A stretch of 64,000 nt of DNA from Dendrophyllia cribrosa. Its lineage: Eukaryota > Cnidaria > Anthozoa > Scleractinia > Dendrophylliidae. Of the stretch, positions 54,177-64,000 are shown piece by piece. The notes beneath the pieces are model-generated. The model saw only the letters and a program-made list of their open reading frames with translations. It did not search any database and was not told the origin of the DNA. The stretch is taken from positions 57,198,202 through 57,262,201 of the forward strand of contig JAJLRJ010000001.1 in the NCBI GenBank assembly GCA_024195265.1, written 5' to 3'. A program made the position numbers and the translations under genes. Every line of letters begins with the position of its first letter. The first letter of the stretch is position 1.

Positions 54177-55637
54177 ATGCCAAGACGGAATTCTGCTGCT
54201 GACAACCATCACTCGACTATCCAAGCACCGAGTTTGCGCTCAACGTGTTCTAGTGCCTCGAGTACAATTAGGCGAGTGGATTCAACTCTTGCTCTCCTTA
54301 GGCCAGGAGAGAGACTCGATGAGGAGGACGAGACTGAATCGTTCACAAGCTCACACTGGGACACTGACCTCGAAGATGATGGTTTCTCCGATGGGGATGA
54401 GACTTATTCCGATAAGGGAGCCTACCTAAAGACTTGTGACACATTGGGGGTTATTCCGGTGTCCAGATTTGGGAACGAAATTGGACAAGATGAGATCAAG
54501 ATTAACCATCGATTTCTGAAAGAAATGGGTACCAAAGCTATCGCGTCTGTTCTCCTAAGAAACAAAACCACCTCAAAGTTGCACGTGGCATTCAACGAGC
54601 TTAATATCAAAGGTGGAATTTGCATTGGAAAACTGTTGTCCAGGAATAGGGCTCTCACTGAATTGAACCTGGCGAATAACAACATCAGAAGAGAAGGTAT
54701 CATTTCCATAGCAGCAGCTCTACCAAGCAATACGGTTATAAGAAAGTTGGATCTGTCTGGAAATGGGTTGGAAGACAAAGACGCTGAACTATTAGCCGAA
54801 GGCATCGAGAACAATAGTTCTTTGTTGAGTGTGAACCTGAGTTACAACAAACTTTCCGAAGCCTCTGGAGTTTTCTTTGCAACTGCTCTTACTTACAACA
54901 ATTCGCTTCTCGAACTGGACTTCAGCTGGAACCACATACGAAGAGTTGGAGCGGAAGCCATTGCTAAAAGCCTACGATATAACGACTCCTTGGAAAAATT
55001 GAATCTTTCTTGGAACGGATTTGATGACATTGGAACTGCAGAATTAGGGGAATCCTTGAAACGAAATTCAACGATCAAAGAGGTCAACCTGAGCAACAAC
55101 CGACTCTCAGATGTGGGCCTTGAAAACATTGCAAAAGGGCTAGAGGGGGGCGAAAAATTGGAAAAACTTGATTTAAACTACAACTTAATTTTTAACTCTT
55201 GTAAAGGAGTGAACAAGATCTTGGAAATGTTATACAAGAACGGTGCACCGGCACTGAAGGTTCTTGGAATTCTAAACATAAAGCTAGACCATGACTGCAA
55301 AGTTCTACTTGAAAAGGTTTTGGAAAAGCGAGGAAAAAGCCTTACAGTCCATCACGGCTGCAAAAAAACCGACTCTTTCGTAACCAAGAAAAAACAGACC
55401 GATCCTTTTGACTTTCTTAAAGTATATCTAAACAAAAATAAGATTCATGCTTCGGATTTGTTTAAGCGCTTAGATCCTGACTGTCAGTTTCGTGACAGCT
55501 TGTCTCGAGAGGAATTCATGGATGGAATGAAGCGGCTTCAGGTTATGAGTAACTTCTATCTCGACAAGCTCGTTGAGATACTTGACGTGGATGGTGATGG
55601 AGAAATTGATTACAGTGAATTTGTCAAAATGTCTTAA
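54177..55637 (+). CDS. LRRC74A: LRRC74-like leucine-rich repeat protein with EF-hand
   Basis: 486 codons in one exon. A Ser-rich, acidic N-terminus (1-~100) is followed by about nine ribonuclease-inhibitor-type LRRs of ~28 residues (~105-375), visible as LTELNLANNNIRREG, IRKLDLSGNGLEDKD, LLSVNLSYNKLSEA, LLELDFSWNHIRRVG, LEKLNLSWNGFDDIG, IKEVNLSNNRLSDVG and LEKLDLNYNLIF. The C-terminus has a degenerate EF-hand, then a canonical calcium loop DVDGDGEIDYSE at residues 470-481. Length and layout match the LRRC74 family (human LRRC74A is of similar size); function there is poorly known. A cytosolic scaffold that senses calcium is an inference. Possible acceptor just upstream; AATAAA at 55966-55971. 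Convergent with the LRRC75-like gene. Confidence 0.85.
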   Translation: MPRRNSAADNHHSTIQAPSLRSTCSSASSTIRRVDSTLALLRPGERLDEEDETESFTSSHWDTDLEDDGFSDGDETYSDKGAYLKTCDTLGVIPVSRFGNEIGQDEIKINHRFLKEMGTKAIASVLLRNKTTSKLHVAFNELNIKGGICIGKLLSRNRALTELNLANNNIRREGIISIAAALPSNTVIRKLDLSGNGLEDKDAELLAEGIENNSSLLSVNLSYNKLSEASGVFFATALTYNNSLLELDFSWNHIRRVGAEAIAKSLRYNDSLEKLNLSWNGFDDIGTAELGESLKRNSTIKEVNLSNNRLSDVGLENIAKGLEGGEKLEKLDLNYNLIFNSCKGVNKILEMLYKNGAPALKVLGILNIKLDHDCKVLLEKVLEKRGKSLTVHHGCKKTDSFVTKKKQTDPFDFLKVYLNKNKIHASDLFKRLDPDCQFRDSLSREEFMDGMKRLQVMSNFYLDKLVEILDVDGDGEIDYSEFVKMS

Positions 55638-56345
55638 AGATGAAGCTATCCTTGATTGAGACAACTTTTGGGATGAAATGATTAATTTCCCCCACTCCTT
55701 TCTCTCTCGCTTTTATTGTTGCGCTTTCAAACAAATTAAAGTCTAAGGGGCTATCATATAAAACAGGTTCGACAAATTGTAACGTACATTTTACGTGTGT
55801 ACCTGTGTAATTCAACTGTTTATGTTTTATGATCACTTAATTTTTACAGACAAATTTCATTGCTTTGTCTATGGTAAACGGGCTTTTTTGCTTATCTGAC
55901 GAATACAAGAGGGCCAAGAATGGAATCAAGTTAAAATAGTGTTTTAAGACAATGGAAACGCAAACAATAAAGAGGTAAAGATGATGAAACTGAATAACAA
56001 AGAGTAAAAGTACTAAGTATTATTTTATAGTTTTATTTGTCGGCTCAACTTAACCCTAAAATTTTCACATTTGGTAAAAAAATCCACCTGCACCGGTGGC
56101 CTTACTAAAATAATGAACAGAATCAAAATCACAAGCTACGTTACTTTAACTTACCCTTTACTTTTATGTTTTATAAACCAGGATAACCTCATTGTCAGTT
56201 AGTTAACAATAAAAGCCTGCTTTTCCGAATTTTATCCGTGACAACGTTCCAACGTTCTTAAAGAAATTGAGTTCAAACCTTATTACTGTTTTAACTATCG
56301 CAAGTTCGAAAGCGTTTTGAATTATAATTAAAAACTGTTTACAAT

Positions 56346-56590
56346 TTAAACCACTTTTCCATTTATGGCGTCTTGAACACTGATAGCCGATTTTTCATCA
56401 GATGTCTCTTTTGTAGCTTGGTATTTCGTCCTCCTTTGCATTAAAAGCTGAACAAATGCTCCTGGAATGGTAATAATTCCTTTGTTGTTTCGAAAGTCTG
56501 CCCATAATAAGGCGGGAAAATTATCCGGTTCTTCTAATAAGCTGTGAAGCTTGTAGACAGCTTTCATATCAAGTTTATTGCCACGCAAAC
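56346..56590 (-). CDS. LRRC75A: LRRC75-like gene, exon 4 (last)
   Basis: Follows acceptor CGATTTCAG at 56591-56593. The split Gly codon joins exon 3 to give LHFLG-LRGNKLD, an unbroken LRR. Then MKAVYKLHSLLEEPDNFPAL, WADFRNNKGIITIPGAF and a polar tail to the stop at 56346. The spacing of the EP-x-NFP segment, the NN motif and the IPGAF-x-QLL-type segment resembles the end of LRRC75 proteins. AATAAA on this strand lies at about 56032-56037, so the 3' UTR nearly meets that of the LRRC74-like gene. Confidence 0.75.
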
Positions 56591-56928
56591 CTGAAATCGA
56601 ATAAGGCAAAAAGCAATATAAAGCTAATCGCTTTGCCCTGAAAGGAAGCATGGTCTCCTTCACAGACACTAAAAGCGGGTCTGCGGTGATTAAATTCAGC
56701 ATGTCATGAAAAACGAAGGACTGATAGTATGCGCATTTCGATTGGTACAAAAACGTTAAACATGAAAACAAAGAACATAAAACATTATTTTCTACTTTCT
56801 ATGACCAATTAGGGTTTAACTTGTAAAAACGTTTTTCAGCTTAAACGAACTCAGAGGATTTGATCAAGAAGAAGTGGTCCATAACAAAGATATCATTATG
56901 CAAATAAGATTATAATTTAGTCACTAAC

Positions 56929-57257
56929 CCAGAAAGTGAAGAGATTCCAGCTTCATTGTCGCCTCAAATAGTTTGAAAAGATTTGCGTCGGTCAGAGAAC
57001 AGAACATCAGTTCTATCTTCTTAACCTTAGGACATCTCGACAACAACGCTATCAGTTTCTTAACGTTTTTCTTCGATGACAAATCCAGCCCATAAAAGGA
57101 GATAAGTGAAAGTTCGGACTTTGCTAACATCTCTTTATTGGCTTTTTCTAAATCGTTTATGACATCGTTTGTGGGGTCGAAGTCGAAGTGCTTGATAAGC
57201 AGTTTACATATGTGGTTAATTTGACGTTCGTTTTTATAGATTAAGGCTTCCTGAAGG
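56929..57257 (-). CDS. LRRC75A: LRRC75-like gene, exon 3
   Basis: Bounded by acceptor TTTATTTACAG and donor CTGG|GTTAGT. It codes for a helical stretch (LQEALIYKNERQINHICKLL) and then the LRR part (LSLISFYGLDLSSKKN, LLSRCPKVKKIELMFCSLTD, LFKLFEATMKLESLHFLG). One leading base completes the Ser codon begun in exon 2, so frame is kept. Confidence 0.75.
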
Positions 57258-57549
57258 CTGTAAATAAAGAGAAGAAAGCTAATATAAATATTATTTATCA
57301 GTAATAATCACTTGCTGCATAAGTAAGTAAAAACGTTGTCGTGCAGCGTAAATGAGAATAAACCGGAGCGAAAAAAATATTAACACTTGCCATGACAACT
57401 AATTATTATGGAGACAAGCCAAGTAAGTTGTTTTGTAAGCTACAATTAAAGATTTAAAGACAATCTCATTCCTGTGGTCTTTCAATGATTGCAATTCAAG
57501 AGAGTGGCAGAGTAGCCGCCATCTTGTACACTCATGTTCTAGGAATGAT

Positions 57550-58224
57550 GCCACAGAAAAACTCGCAACAACTTTCTTAAGGGGGGAGAAACTTAACTAC
57601 AAGGTGGTTGCTATGGAAGAGTACCAAACGTCATATAATGGGTTTCTTTACTTCCTCGGCTGTGATGTTTGGTCACGTTCGTTCTGTTAATGGTTCCATC
57701 AAATTTTATGAGTCACAACCATATTTGGTAAGTCACGTGACCAGAACATAAAAACCCTTAAAACTCAAACATCTTACATTTTTTTCCCAATAAAACCAAT
57801 GTCAACGGCTGAAGAACATCCTAATAAAAAAACTGTAGCATGGATTTTTTAAAATTCACGTTATTGAAAAAGCTATGACGTCATAAAGGTATATTTTAAA
57901 ACATTTTCTTTAATAGCTTTCCTTTTTTCGTCTTAACGGTAATTCCATACTACAGATTTTAGCAAAAAGTGGAATTGCTTATTATTCGACAAAAAAATCA
58001 GATTTTTATATATTTTCCTTTGAATTTTTGCGCTCTTTCATTCTTACGCGCGCGCGGTGCAATGTCGATTTAGTGATGTCTTGTGTGTCCAGTTTCATAG
58101 TTCCCACCATATTAGCAGTTTATGACACGTGAGAAACGCTAACCATGAAATAATGTCCCTAGCAACGACTCAAAAACCGTAGTTAAGTTTCACCCCCCTT
58201 AAAGTGTTGTTACACGAGGCAGCA
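57550..58224. mobile_element. Foldback element in intron 2 of the LRRC75-like gene
   Basis: CAACAACTTTCTTAAGGGGG and GAAACTTAACTAC at the left are inverted at the right as GTAGTTAAGTTTC and CCCCCCTTAAAGTGTTGTTA, about 675 bases apart. The interior is AT-rich and has no coding sequence. Confidence 0.65.
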
Positions 58225-58895
58225 CCTTTAATGTCCCATCCAAGGCGTGCGACCAGTTTCCCTTATACCAGCCGGGGAAAGAGATTAGCTTCTGCACCCC
58301 ATTTTAGCGAGACAAGTTAAAAATAAATATATAGTAAATCCCCTTTCTGGTACCTGTCTCTTTAATTTTGTGGAGCGTAGTAAAACATTTTTGCAAAGGT
58401 GTTTTTATATTCTGCAAAAATGTCTCTTAGGTAGCACCTTTAAACGCGGTAAGCTTTTTCTAACCATAAGTTGAATTAATTATTTGTCTTCAGATGGCAA
58501 AAAGGGAACAGTAAAGAAAACTCAACAGAGCTTTTCTACCACTTTTATAACAATCACGTTTGATGAAAAAGAAAGGTCATATATTCTTTTTATACTCGAC
58601 TACTCTTTCTGCGCAAAGAAGACAGTTGTTTGTTTTACAAATACAATCAGCTATTTTAACCCCCCTTGCCTCTGTTATTGGTTTTCCTTTCACCTTAGTT
58701 TCTACTTGACTCCTCTCTTTGTCTACCATCTTTTAAAAGCTTGTAGTTTTTTAATACAATTTTTATCCATCAGCGTGCGAGCAGTCCATGCTATTTGATT
58801 TAGTTTTAAAGTCTTAAGCGAGCGGAAGCTGCAAGATGCAAACTACGAAATGAATGAGAAGTAACTCGCAGCTTCGCGCTCGCAGAAGACACTAA

Positions 58896-59118
58896 AGGTG
58901 ATGTTACACGGGACGATTCGCAACGACGATTTTTAGAACAACAAAATTAACGACAGGAATGTTACACGAAACAACTTGAGCAAAATTCGTGTTTTTGCGT
59001 TGCAAGTTTCTTGAACCTGAATTAAAAACTCGCAACGAAAAAATTGCGAAAAAATTCGCCCGTGCACCCATGTTGCGCTAAAAATCGTCGTTGCGAATCG
59101 TCCCGCGTAACATCACCT
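58896..59118. mobile_element. 223-bp MITE with TAA target duplication, nested in another repeat
   Basis: Terminal inverted repeats of about 41 bases with one mismatch (AGGTGATGTTACACGGGACG... and its complement). TAA flanks both ends (58893-58895 and 59119-59121), which fits PIF/Harbinger-type insertion. Sequence outside belongs to the repeat at 45175-45365, so this is an insertion into an older repeat. Confidence 0.75.
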
Positions 59119-59197
59119 TAACGCAAGCGAAATCCAAATCTGGGAATCCAAATAGGAGAGCCTGCTCGCAGGGTAGATATCCACACTATAATATTAC

Positions 59198-59316
59198 CTA
59201 TGCATATATCGATATGCATCTCTATCAACAAGGAATTCTTTAGCAGCAAGAAGATCTGCGATCCTCAAATTACTTAGTCTCTTTGTGGCCGCTGTTACTC
59301 CAAGGTTTCTTGAGAG
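59198..59316 (-). CDS. LRRC75A: LRRC75-like gene, exon 2
   Basis: Acceptor TATATATGCAG, donor CATAG|GTAATA. Encodes LSRNLGVTAATKRLSNLRIA, then DLLAAKEFLVDRDAYRYMH and two bases of a Ser codon. Phase 0 at its start and phase 2 at its end match both neighbours. Confidence 0.75.
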
Positions 59317-60101
59317 CTGCATATATACATAAAACATATTACAAGAAGCGAATAAAAACAAGTATGATTTGTGACAGACTGAAGGGCTACTTAACGATAA
59401 CAAAGGACGGTTAAATAGGGACGCTTCCTTTGTTTTTATGCTTAACGTCTTCGTGCCTTGGCACGGAGTGTAATGAAGATAGGCGAGCAAGGTTTTTCAC
59501 CTCTTTCGCCCCTGTCACCCGTTTCACATGCAAGTGTTTTATATCTATTTTTTAATAATAGATTTATTTTGATTGAAAAATTCAGTCGAGTTGACTGTCT
59601 TCCTTAATTTTTATTTCCATATTATTTTGCCGTAATTCATCACTACTCAGCGATATTAGCTTCAAATAAAGGTGCATACATGTATGTATGTATCATGCGT
59701 AACTAGCAAGATAAAATGAATGCCAGATATGTCGCCCCCTCTCCGACTCGCCCCTGTCAGGTCGCCCCAAATTGTAGCAGTGTGTCTCCATACACTTGAA
59801 GTTACCTTGCCACTAAACAAGTTACCCTTATAAAGTACCGTCAAACAATTTTGTAATAGATCTTGTGAAAGTGTGTTGCTTCTGTTCCTACTTTTCCGGG
59901 AGAACCATCTACGATGACCTACGCTGCGTGTAAGAATTGTCGTATGCATGTAACGCGTGAATAAACATATAATGGAATTCCCACAATTCTGGACATTGAG
60001 TTAAACGCACTTAATATTTCAGCTAAATACCGAGTGCATGACTTACATTAGGGTACGAGTTTTGCTGTCATGCATAGTTCGTAAAAAAGTAATAAACATA
60101 C

Positions 60102-60233
60102 CTCTTTGAATACATTAACAGCTTGTCCAAATATCCCCTTTTGAGCGAGTCTTTGAATCTGTCTAATGTACTGTGCTCGTAGTTCGTAAGGTTCTGGTTT
60201 ATCTTCCGTGGTTTTTGCTGAGCAACAAGACAT
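60102..60233 (-). CDS. LRRC75A: LRRC75-like gene, exon 1 (start)
   Basis: ATG at 60233 (an in-frame GTG two codons earlier is not used). 44 codons: MSCCSAKTTEDKPEPYELRA..., ending in ...VNVFKE at donor AAAGAG|GTATGT. The N-terminal Cys pair could be lipidated (inference). Joined with the other three exons the protein has 274 residues: a helical N-terminal region with QKGIFGQAVNVFKELSRNLG, and an LRR half. This helical-plus-LRR plan matches LRRC75A/B, whose function is not well established. Confidence 0.75.
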
Positions 60234-60918
60234 TTTCACTGTGTGCAGCTTTAATGTTCTTCTTACTATTTGTTACTGTTTTCTTTTTTCACCGTTAGAA
60301 TAAAATCTGTCGTCACAATATTCATATTTGCGCGCGGTGGTCGTGCGCGCGCAATCTACTGTATTAGAAAAATATAGCTAAGGGTTCCGTTGGTTTATTA
60401 TGGCTCTAGTTGTATTTTCTGAGTAGAATTTCTTTTATAATATATTTTGTGAATTTTGTAATTGTATTTCTAGCTGCTTTACTTTCTGAACAGAAAGTAG
60501 TTTTACAATAACACAAGGTTTCTTTTAGTTTGATTAGTTTTTGTGACAATATAAACTCTGGCAGTATTGCATTATTCTCTTAGTTGTAAGTGTTTTGTTT
60601 TGAGTTGAGATTAAACTGTGTGGATCTAGTTTATGCTCGATTCACTGCTGTCCATTTGAAGTCCAGTGCGACTTATAGGGTAAACCCCGAGATTTCGGGA
60701 TTCAGGTAAAAATTGGTGAGACGTATCATTTTTATACCATTTAACACCCCTCTATTTCGGTAGGCTACGACCACTCACTTTTTTCTCCAGTATAGATTGT
60801 CAAGCGAGAAGCAAAAAAAAGGCGAACGCGCGTGAAGTCAGTTATCTTGTGCCTTGCGCTCGCGAGTTTAGTTTCACTCCCGATTATCTCAGAGAACAAA
60901 AAGCCCGGGAGAGAGAGA

Positions 60919-60943
60919 GGGGGGGGGGGGGGGGGGGGGGGGG
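60919..60943. repeat. Poly-G run (~25 bases)
   Basis: An unbroken G run directly after GAGAGAGA. It can form a G-quadruplex and its length in the assembly is unreliable. Confidence 0.95.
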
Positions 60944-61135
60944 AGGGTACTCCCTATAATGGGCTATACGGGGATGCTCCGCCCGAAAGGGGTACCTCTT
61001 TTAGGCTGAAGGTATATGAAAGTGTAGGGATTTCACGAGTTGAAGCATGTGAAAGAGCCGGTGGGGATTTCATGAGTTGAAGTATAGAAATGGTTGGGAA
61101 AACACGAGTTGAAGTATAAAAAAGGGTAGGAAACA
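60944..61135. repeat. Dispersed repeat with ~36-bp degenerate tandem units
   Basis: GGGTACTCCCTATAATGGGC...GGGGATGCTCCGCCCGAAAG is followed by three or four degenerate units containing GGGATTTCACGAGTTGAAG. I associate this repeat with coral genomes from memory. Confidence 0.65.
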
Positions 61136-62157
61136 TTGCCATTAACGACGTTTGCGCTAATTGTTTATGCGCATCCTTACTGCGCACGCACTTAATGTTG
61201 CAACGCCATGCTACGTCATGCACGAGCACGCGCACAAGAGAAGAAATCAAAGCAAATAAAGGGCTGGTAGCCGTTGCGTTAACTTTGCTTAGATTTACTT
61301 CGCTTGGATGGTCGGTGACCCCATTTTTTTCAATAGATAATTTTCTTTTCCAATTCTCCATAGATTGTGAAAAAATAGCAAAAAAATCAATGTAGGAAGT
61401 TTAAAATTTTTCCATTTTTCTACCCGCGCGACATCAAATCCTGCCAACTTGCCGCTGTAAGAGTATATAAATGCTGTCGTTTAAAGATTAGATTTTCTTG
61501 AAGGGACATCACCAGTCAAATGAATTTGCTTAATAGACCCACTCATATAAAATTTGGCATAGAAAGCAGCATTTAAAAATTTAATATATTGTACCGGTGG
61601 GTGGGTCTAGGGATCAGACTAAATGGCTTCAAGCCACGTGACATTATGCTTAGCCGAGAACAAGACAACTGAATATGTGATATTTTTTGTGACAGATATA
61701 TGGTGCGGCCGGTGATGCTGGCTATTGATCTTATTGCCGGAGAGAAGTCTTCAGAAAATTAAACCCCCAGTTGTTTTCTTCGAGCTTTATTTACCAAGAT
61801 AATAAAATCTAATAAGACAGGCATTGACCAGTAAAAAAGCTACAATGGCCGTTAGCCAACAGTTACATAATAGAACACGTTTTCTAAGCTTAATATCGAT
61901 GACAGAGTCGTAAAACTGTACGTCACCCCACCCCCTCCCTCCCACTTTCACCCACCAACGCCACCTTAATATATATAGATAGCCTGAGCCTAACAGCGTA
62001 GCTCTATGAACAGAAAGCCGATGATAAACTTAACTGAGGTGAAAGGTCGGAAGCACAAGAATTAAGATTGATGACCGGGCTATTTTTCAATTTTAGCAAT
62101 TCTCAAAAACAGAATGTCTGAAAAACAGTTTTACTGAGCCGTTTTACCGTGTTTTAA

Positions 62158-62352
62158 GTAAAGTAAAGTCGCGCACACGAGCCAGAAGGCTCACAACGGC
62201 CGGAGCTTAAACCCGGTTTCTGTAGCATGAAGCGACTAGGAATATTGCTACTCCCCCCTGGATGGGATGCTAGTCCATCGCAGGGTTACCCCCAGCATTT
62301 TTTGTCGCCGGTACCCATTTACCGTGTTTAAATAAAGTTAATTGATTGATTA
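62158..62352 (+). repeat. SINE-like dispersed repeat with ATTG-type tail
   Basis: Contains GGATGGGATGCTAGTCCATC and GCAGGGTTACCCCCAGC, then CGCCGGTACCCATTTACCGT, and ends in AATTGATTGATTA, a short tandem tail of the kind seen at retroposon 3' ends. This sequence is, to my memory, common in cnidarian genomes. No coding sequence. Confidence 0.5.
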
Positions 62353-63608
62353 AATTGAATTACGCGACCGTCTGCACAGTACATTTAGACCGTACAAAAG
62401 TTCACAAAAACAACTTTTTCTCCGTCTAGAATAACTAGTACGACTACCTTCCGAATAAAATACACCCGGTTGCGAATCAAAAATTGCCCGAGAAACTGAT
62501 TTGAAATCAGAATTGCCAAAAATACACAAACATATTTGCATATTAAAAGCCACGCGAGTGTAGTTAGAACTATAAAATCCAAGTCTTGTTTTGTTTACAT
62601 AAAATCGCTTTTCAACTTATCTGATGAATGAACAAACCCATAAAAATGGACAACACAATCTTCTTTCGAAAAAATTTATTCAAATCTTCATAAGTTTATG
62701 TTTAAAAGCAAAACGCGAACCATTTATAGCGCTTCGAGGCCGAGCTGTCTTCCATGAAAGAAATCAAAACGACTGAATTTGTTGAGCACGTTTTATAAAC
62801 AATTCTCCAAAACTAGCGAGGACACAAATAAAAGCAATCACAGATTGATATCGACATAAATTCCCATCGAAAAATGTATTTTGTTTTACTTTTAAATCCC
62901 TCGACCGCTTGGAAATTCTTTAAATCTCTGCTTCGTCAGTTCTGAAACCCGAAGTGACAAACATCTCTCCGCATTGCTCCAGTTCCACATTAATAAAAAC
63001 GCACGAAGTTCCTCGAAGCAAGATTTTATACCTGAAAGCTGTTCTTTTTCCACTATAGCGGCTTCTGAGTATCCCTTAATTAGTATCCCTGTCTTGAGTA
63101 GCAAACCGCGGAAAAATACAGGAAAATAACAACTTTAATTTAAACGGTTTTCTCCGCTTAGTAAACACAGCAAAACATCAAAGTACCGAGCTGATGTGAC
63201 ATTCGGCCGTGTAACCGCGCGAAAAACAAAGCTTCGCTTTGGTTACAAAATAGCTAAGATCCCGGATGAGAGCTTTCAAATCAAAATGGGTTTGCTTCAA
63301 TTTTAATACCTGCCGTTAATTCAGTAGAACGGTCCTTTATCCCTCCCCCCTCTTCTATTTATTTCATTTCTGTCTTCCTTTCCCTTTCTATTTTCTTTTT
63401 CCTTTTTTTCTTTCCAAAGAAATTTAATGTATTGTATTGTAATTAAGGTAGCGTAATCTAAGGTAAAAAAAAAGATCCCGGATGTTGTGTGGCGTCATAC
63501 AGGCATGTTTTGCGACGTCATACGCGCCCGCGAGCTAGCCCTGCCCAACGGCGGGCGGACGGACCGACGCGCCCGCTAAACATTCTGCTAGCCATGACCA
63601 TGAAAAAT

Positions 63609-63678
63609 GACGGGCATAGGTTCTATGAGTATGGGGCTCCGCAGCCGGCCTTCGGCCCGCGAGAGCTACGCTATTAAA
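63609..63678. mobile_element. ~70-bp structured element (copy 2)
   Basis: GACGGGCATAGGTTCTATGA...GGCCTTCGGCCCGC...GAGCTACGCTATTAAA. The same two hairpins as copy 1 at 31694-31761, with some changes in the enclosing stem. The 110 bases before it are unusually GC-rich. Confidence 0.6.
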
Positions 63679-64000
63679 AGCATTATTACCAGGAAGCTTT
63701 TATATGAGAAAACAAATCGCGCATTAATCTGAAACGCTTTCTAACGTCCATACAATATAAGCCAAACCATAATAAGCACTTTCTTTTAACCCTTTTTTAC
63801 AGTCAGATAAATCATTGCCGAATATCCTAGTCAGTTTTCCATTAAAAGATTTTACTTTGTTTTACTTCATAACATTTCGACCTGAAAAATGTTTATCTAG
63901 GTTCTTCCCAGTCTTCGAAAGCATTGAATTGGAGAAGACTCTGCGTGGGCGGACTTGGCTTGGATGGATGAATTTCCGGGAGAATTGCAGTGTGAGGTGG

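Larger units (their letters stand above)
60234..64000. other. Terminal intergenic region, repeats only
   Basis: Upstream of the LRRC75-like gene. It contains a poly-G run, a coral-type dispersed repeat, a SINE-like repeat and the second copy of the ~70-bp structured element. Open frames here are short and not convincing. Confidence 0.5.

Noticed and set aside
59662..59949. 95-codon minus-strand frame
   Set aside because: Arg/Ser/Thr-rich composition without motifs, lying in an intron of the LRRC75-like gene on the same strand; no splice support.
62892..63104. Minus-strand frame with acceptor-like CAG (SCFEELRAFLLMWNWSN...)
   Set aside because: Somewhat protein-like, but with no start, no partner exon and no recognised domain.

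Overview
This is a eukaryotic nuclear window: AT-rich, intron-containing, with AATAAA poly(A) signals and many short foldback transposons. It is most likely from a cnidarian, probably a hexacoral or scleractinian coral. Support for that comes from the secreted His/Pro- and Gly-rich repeat proteins with KR processing sites and from dispersed repeats of a kind I associate with coral genomes (60.9-61.1 kb and 62.2 kb). The species call is an inference. I saw no tRNA, rRNA or CRISPR array.

The first ~47 kb is a cluster of four genes (A-D) for secreted, low-complexity, repetitive proteins that share short signatures. Gene A (2893-4743, minus) is a Gly/Tyr-rich protein. Gene B (8507-26665, plus) is one uninterrupted frame of 6,052 residues holding 18 His-Pro heptad blocks and about a dozen C-terminal cassettes. 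Gene C (36043-37968, plus) has 9-residue His-Pro repeats and Gly-rich tracts. Gene D (exons 42411-43473 and 45739-46877, plus) is Gln-rich. All have a signal peptide and recurring [KR]S-x-[VI]-[PE] motifs, and all carry KR/RR processing-like sites; in B-D these are usually followed by Gln. B, C and D share an N-terminal beta-like module (GVKV-x-AKP-xx-LQV). Several have a strong splice donor close to the stop codon. I know of no named family for them; I infer structural precursor polyproteins for an extracellular or organelle matrix (cnidocyst wall, mucus, cuticle-like or skeletal matrix).

The spaces between these genes (26.7-36 kb, 38-42 kb, 47-54 kb) hold mobile-element debris: a LINE reverse transcriptase tail, the 3' end of a Penelope-like element, three hammerhead-like RNA motifs, a TTAA-flanked piggyBac-type MITE, several other foldback MITEs, and a ~70-bp structured element present twice.

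The right-hand part has two conserved leucine-rich-repeat genes in convergent orientation: an LRRC74-like gene with a C-terminal EF-hand (54177-55637, plus) and a four-exon LRRC75-like gene (60233-56346, minus), whose exons join in phase to give 274 residues. The last 3.7 kb holds only repeats.
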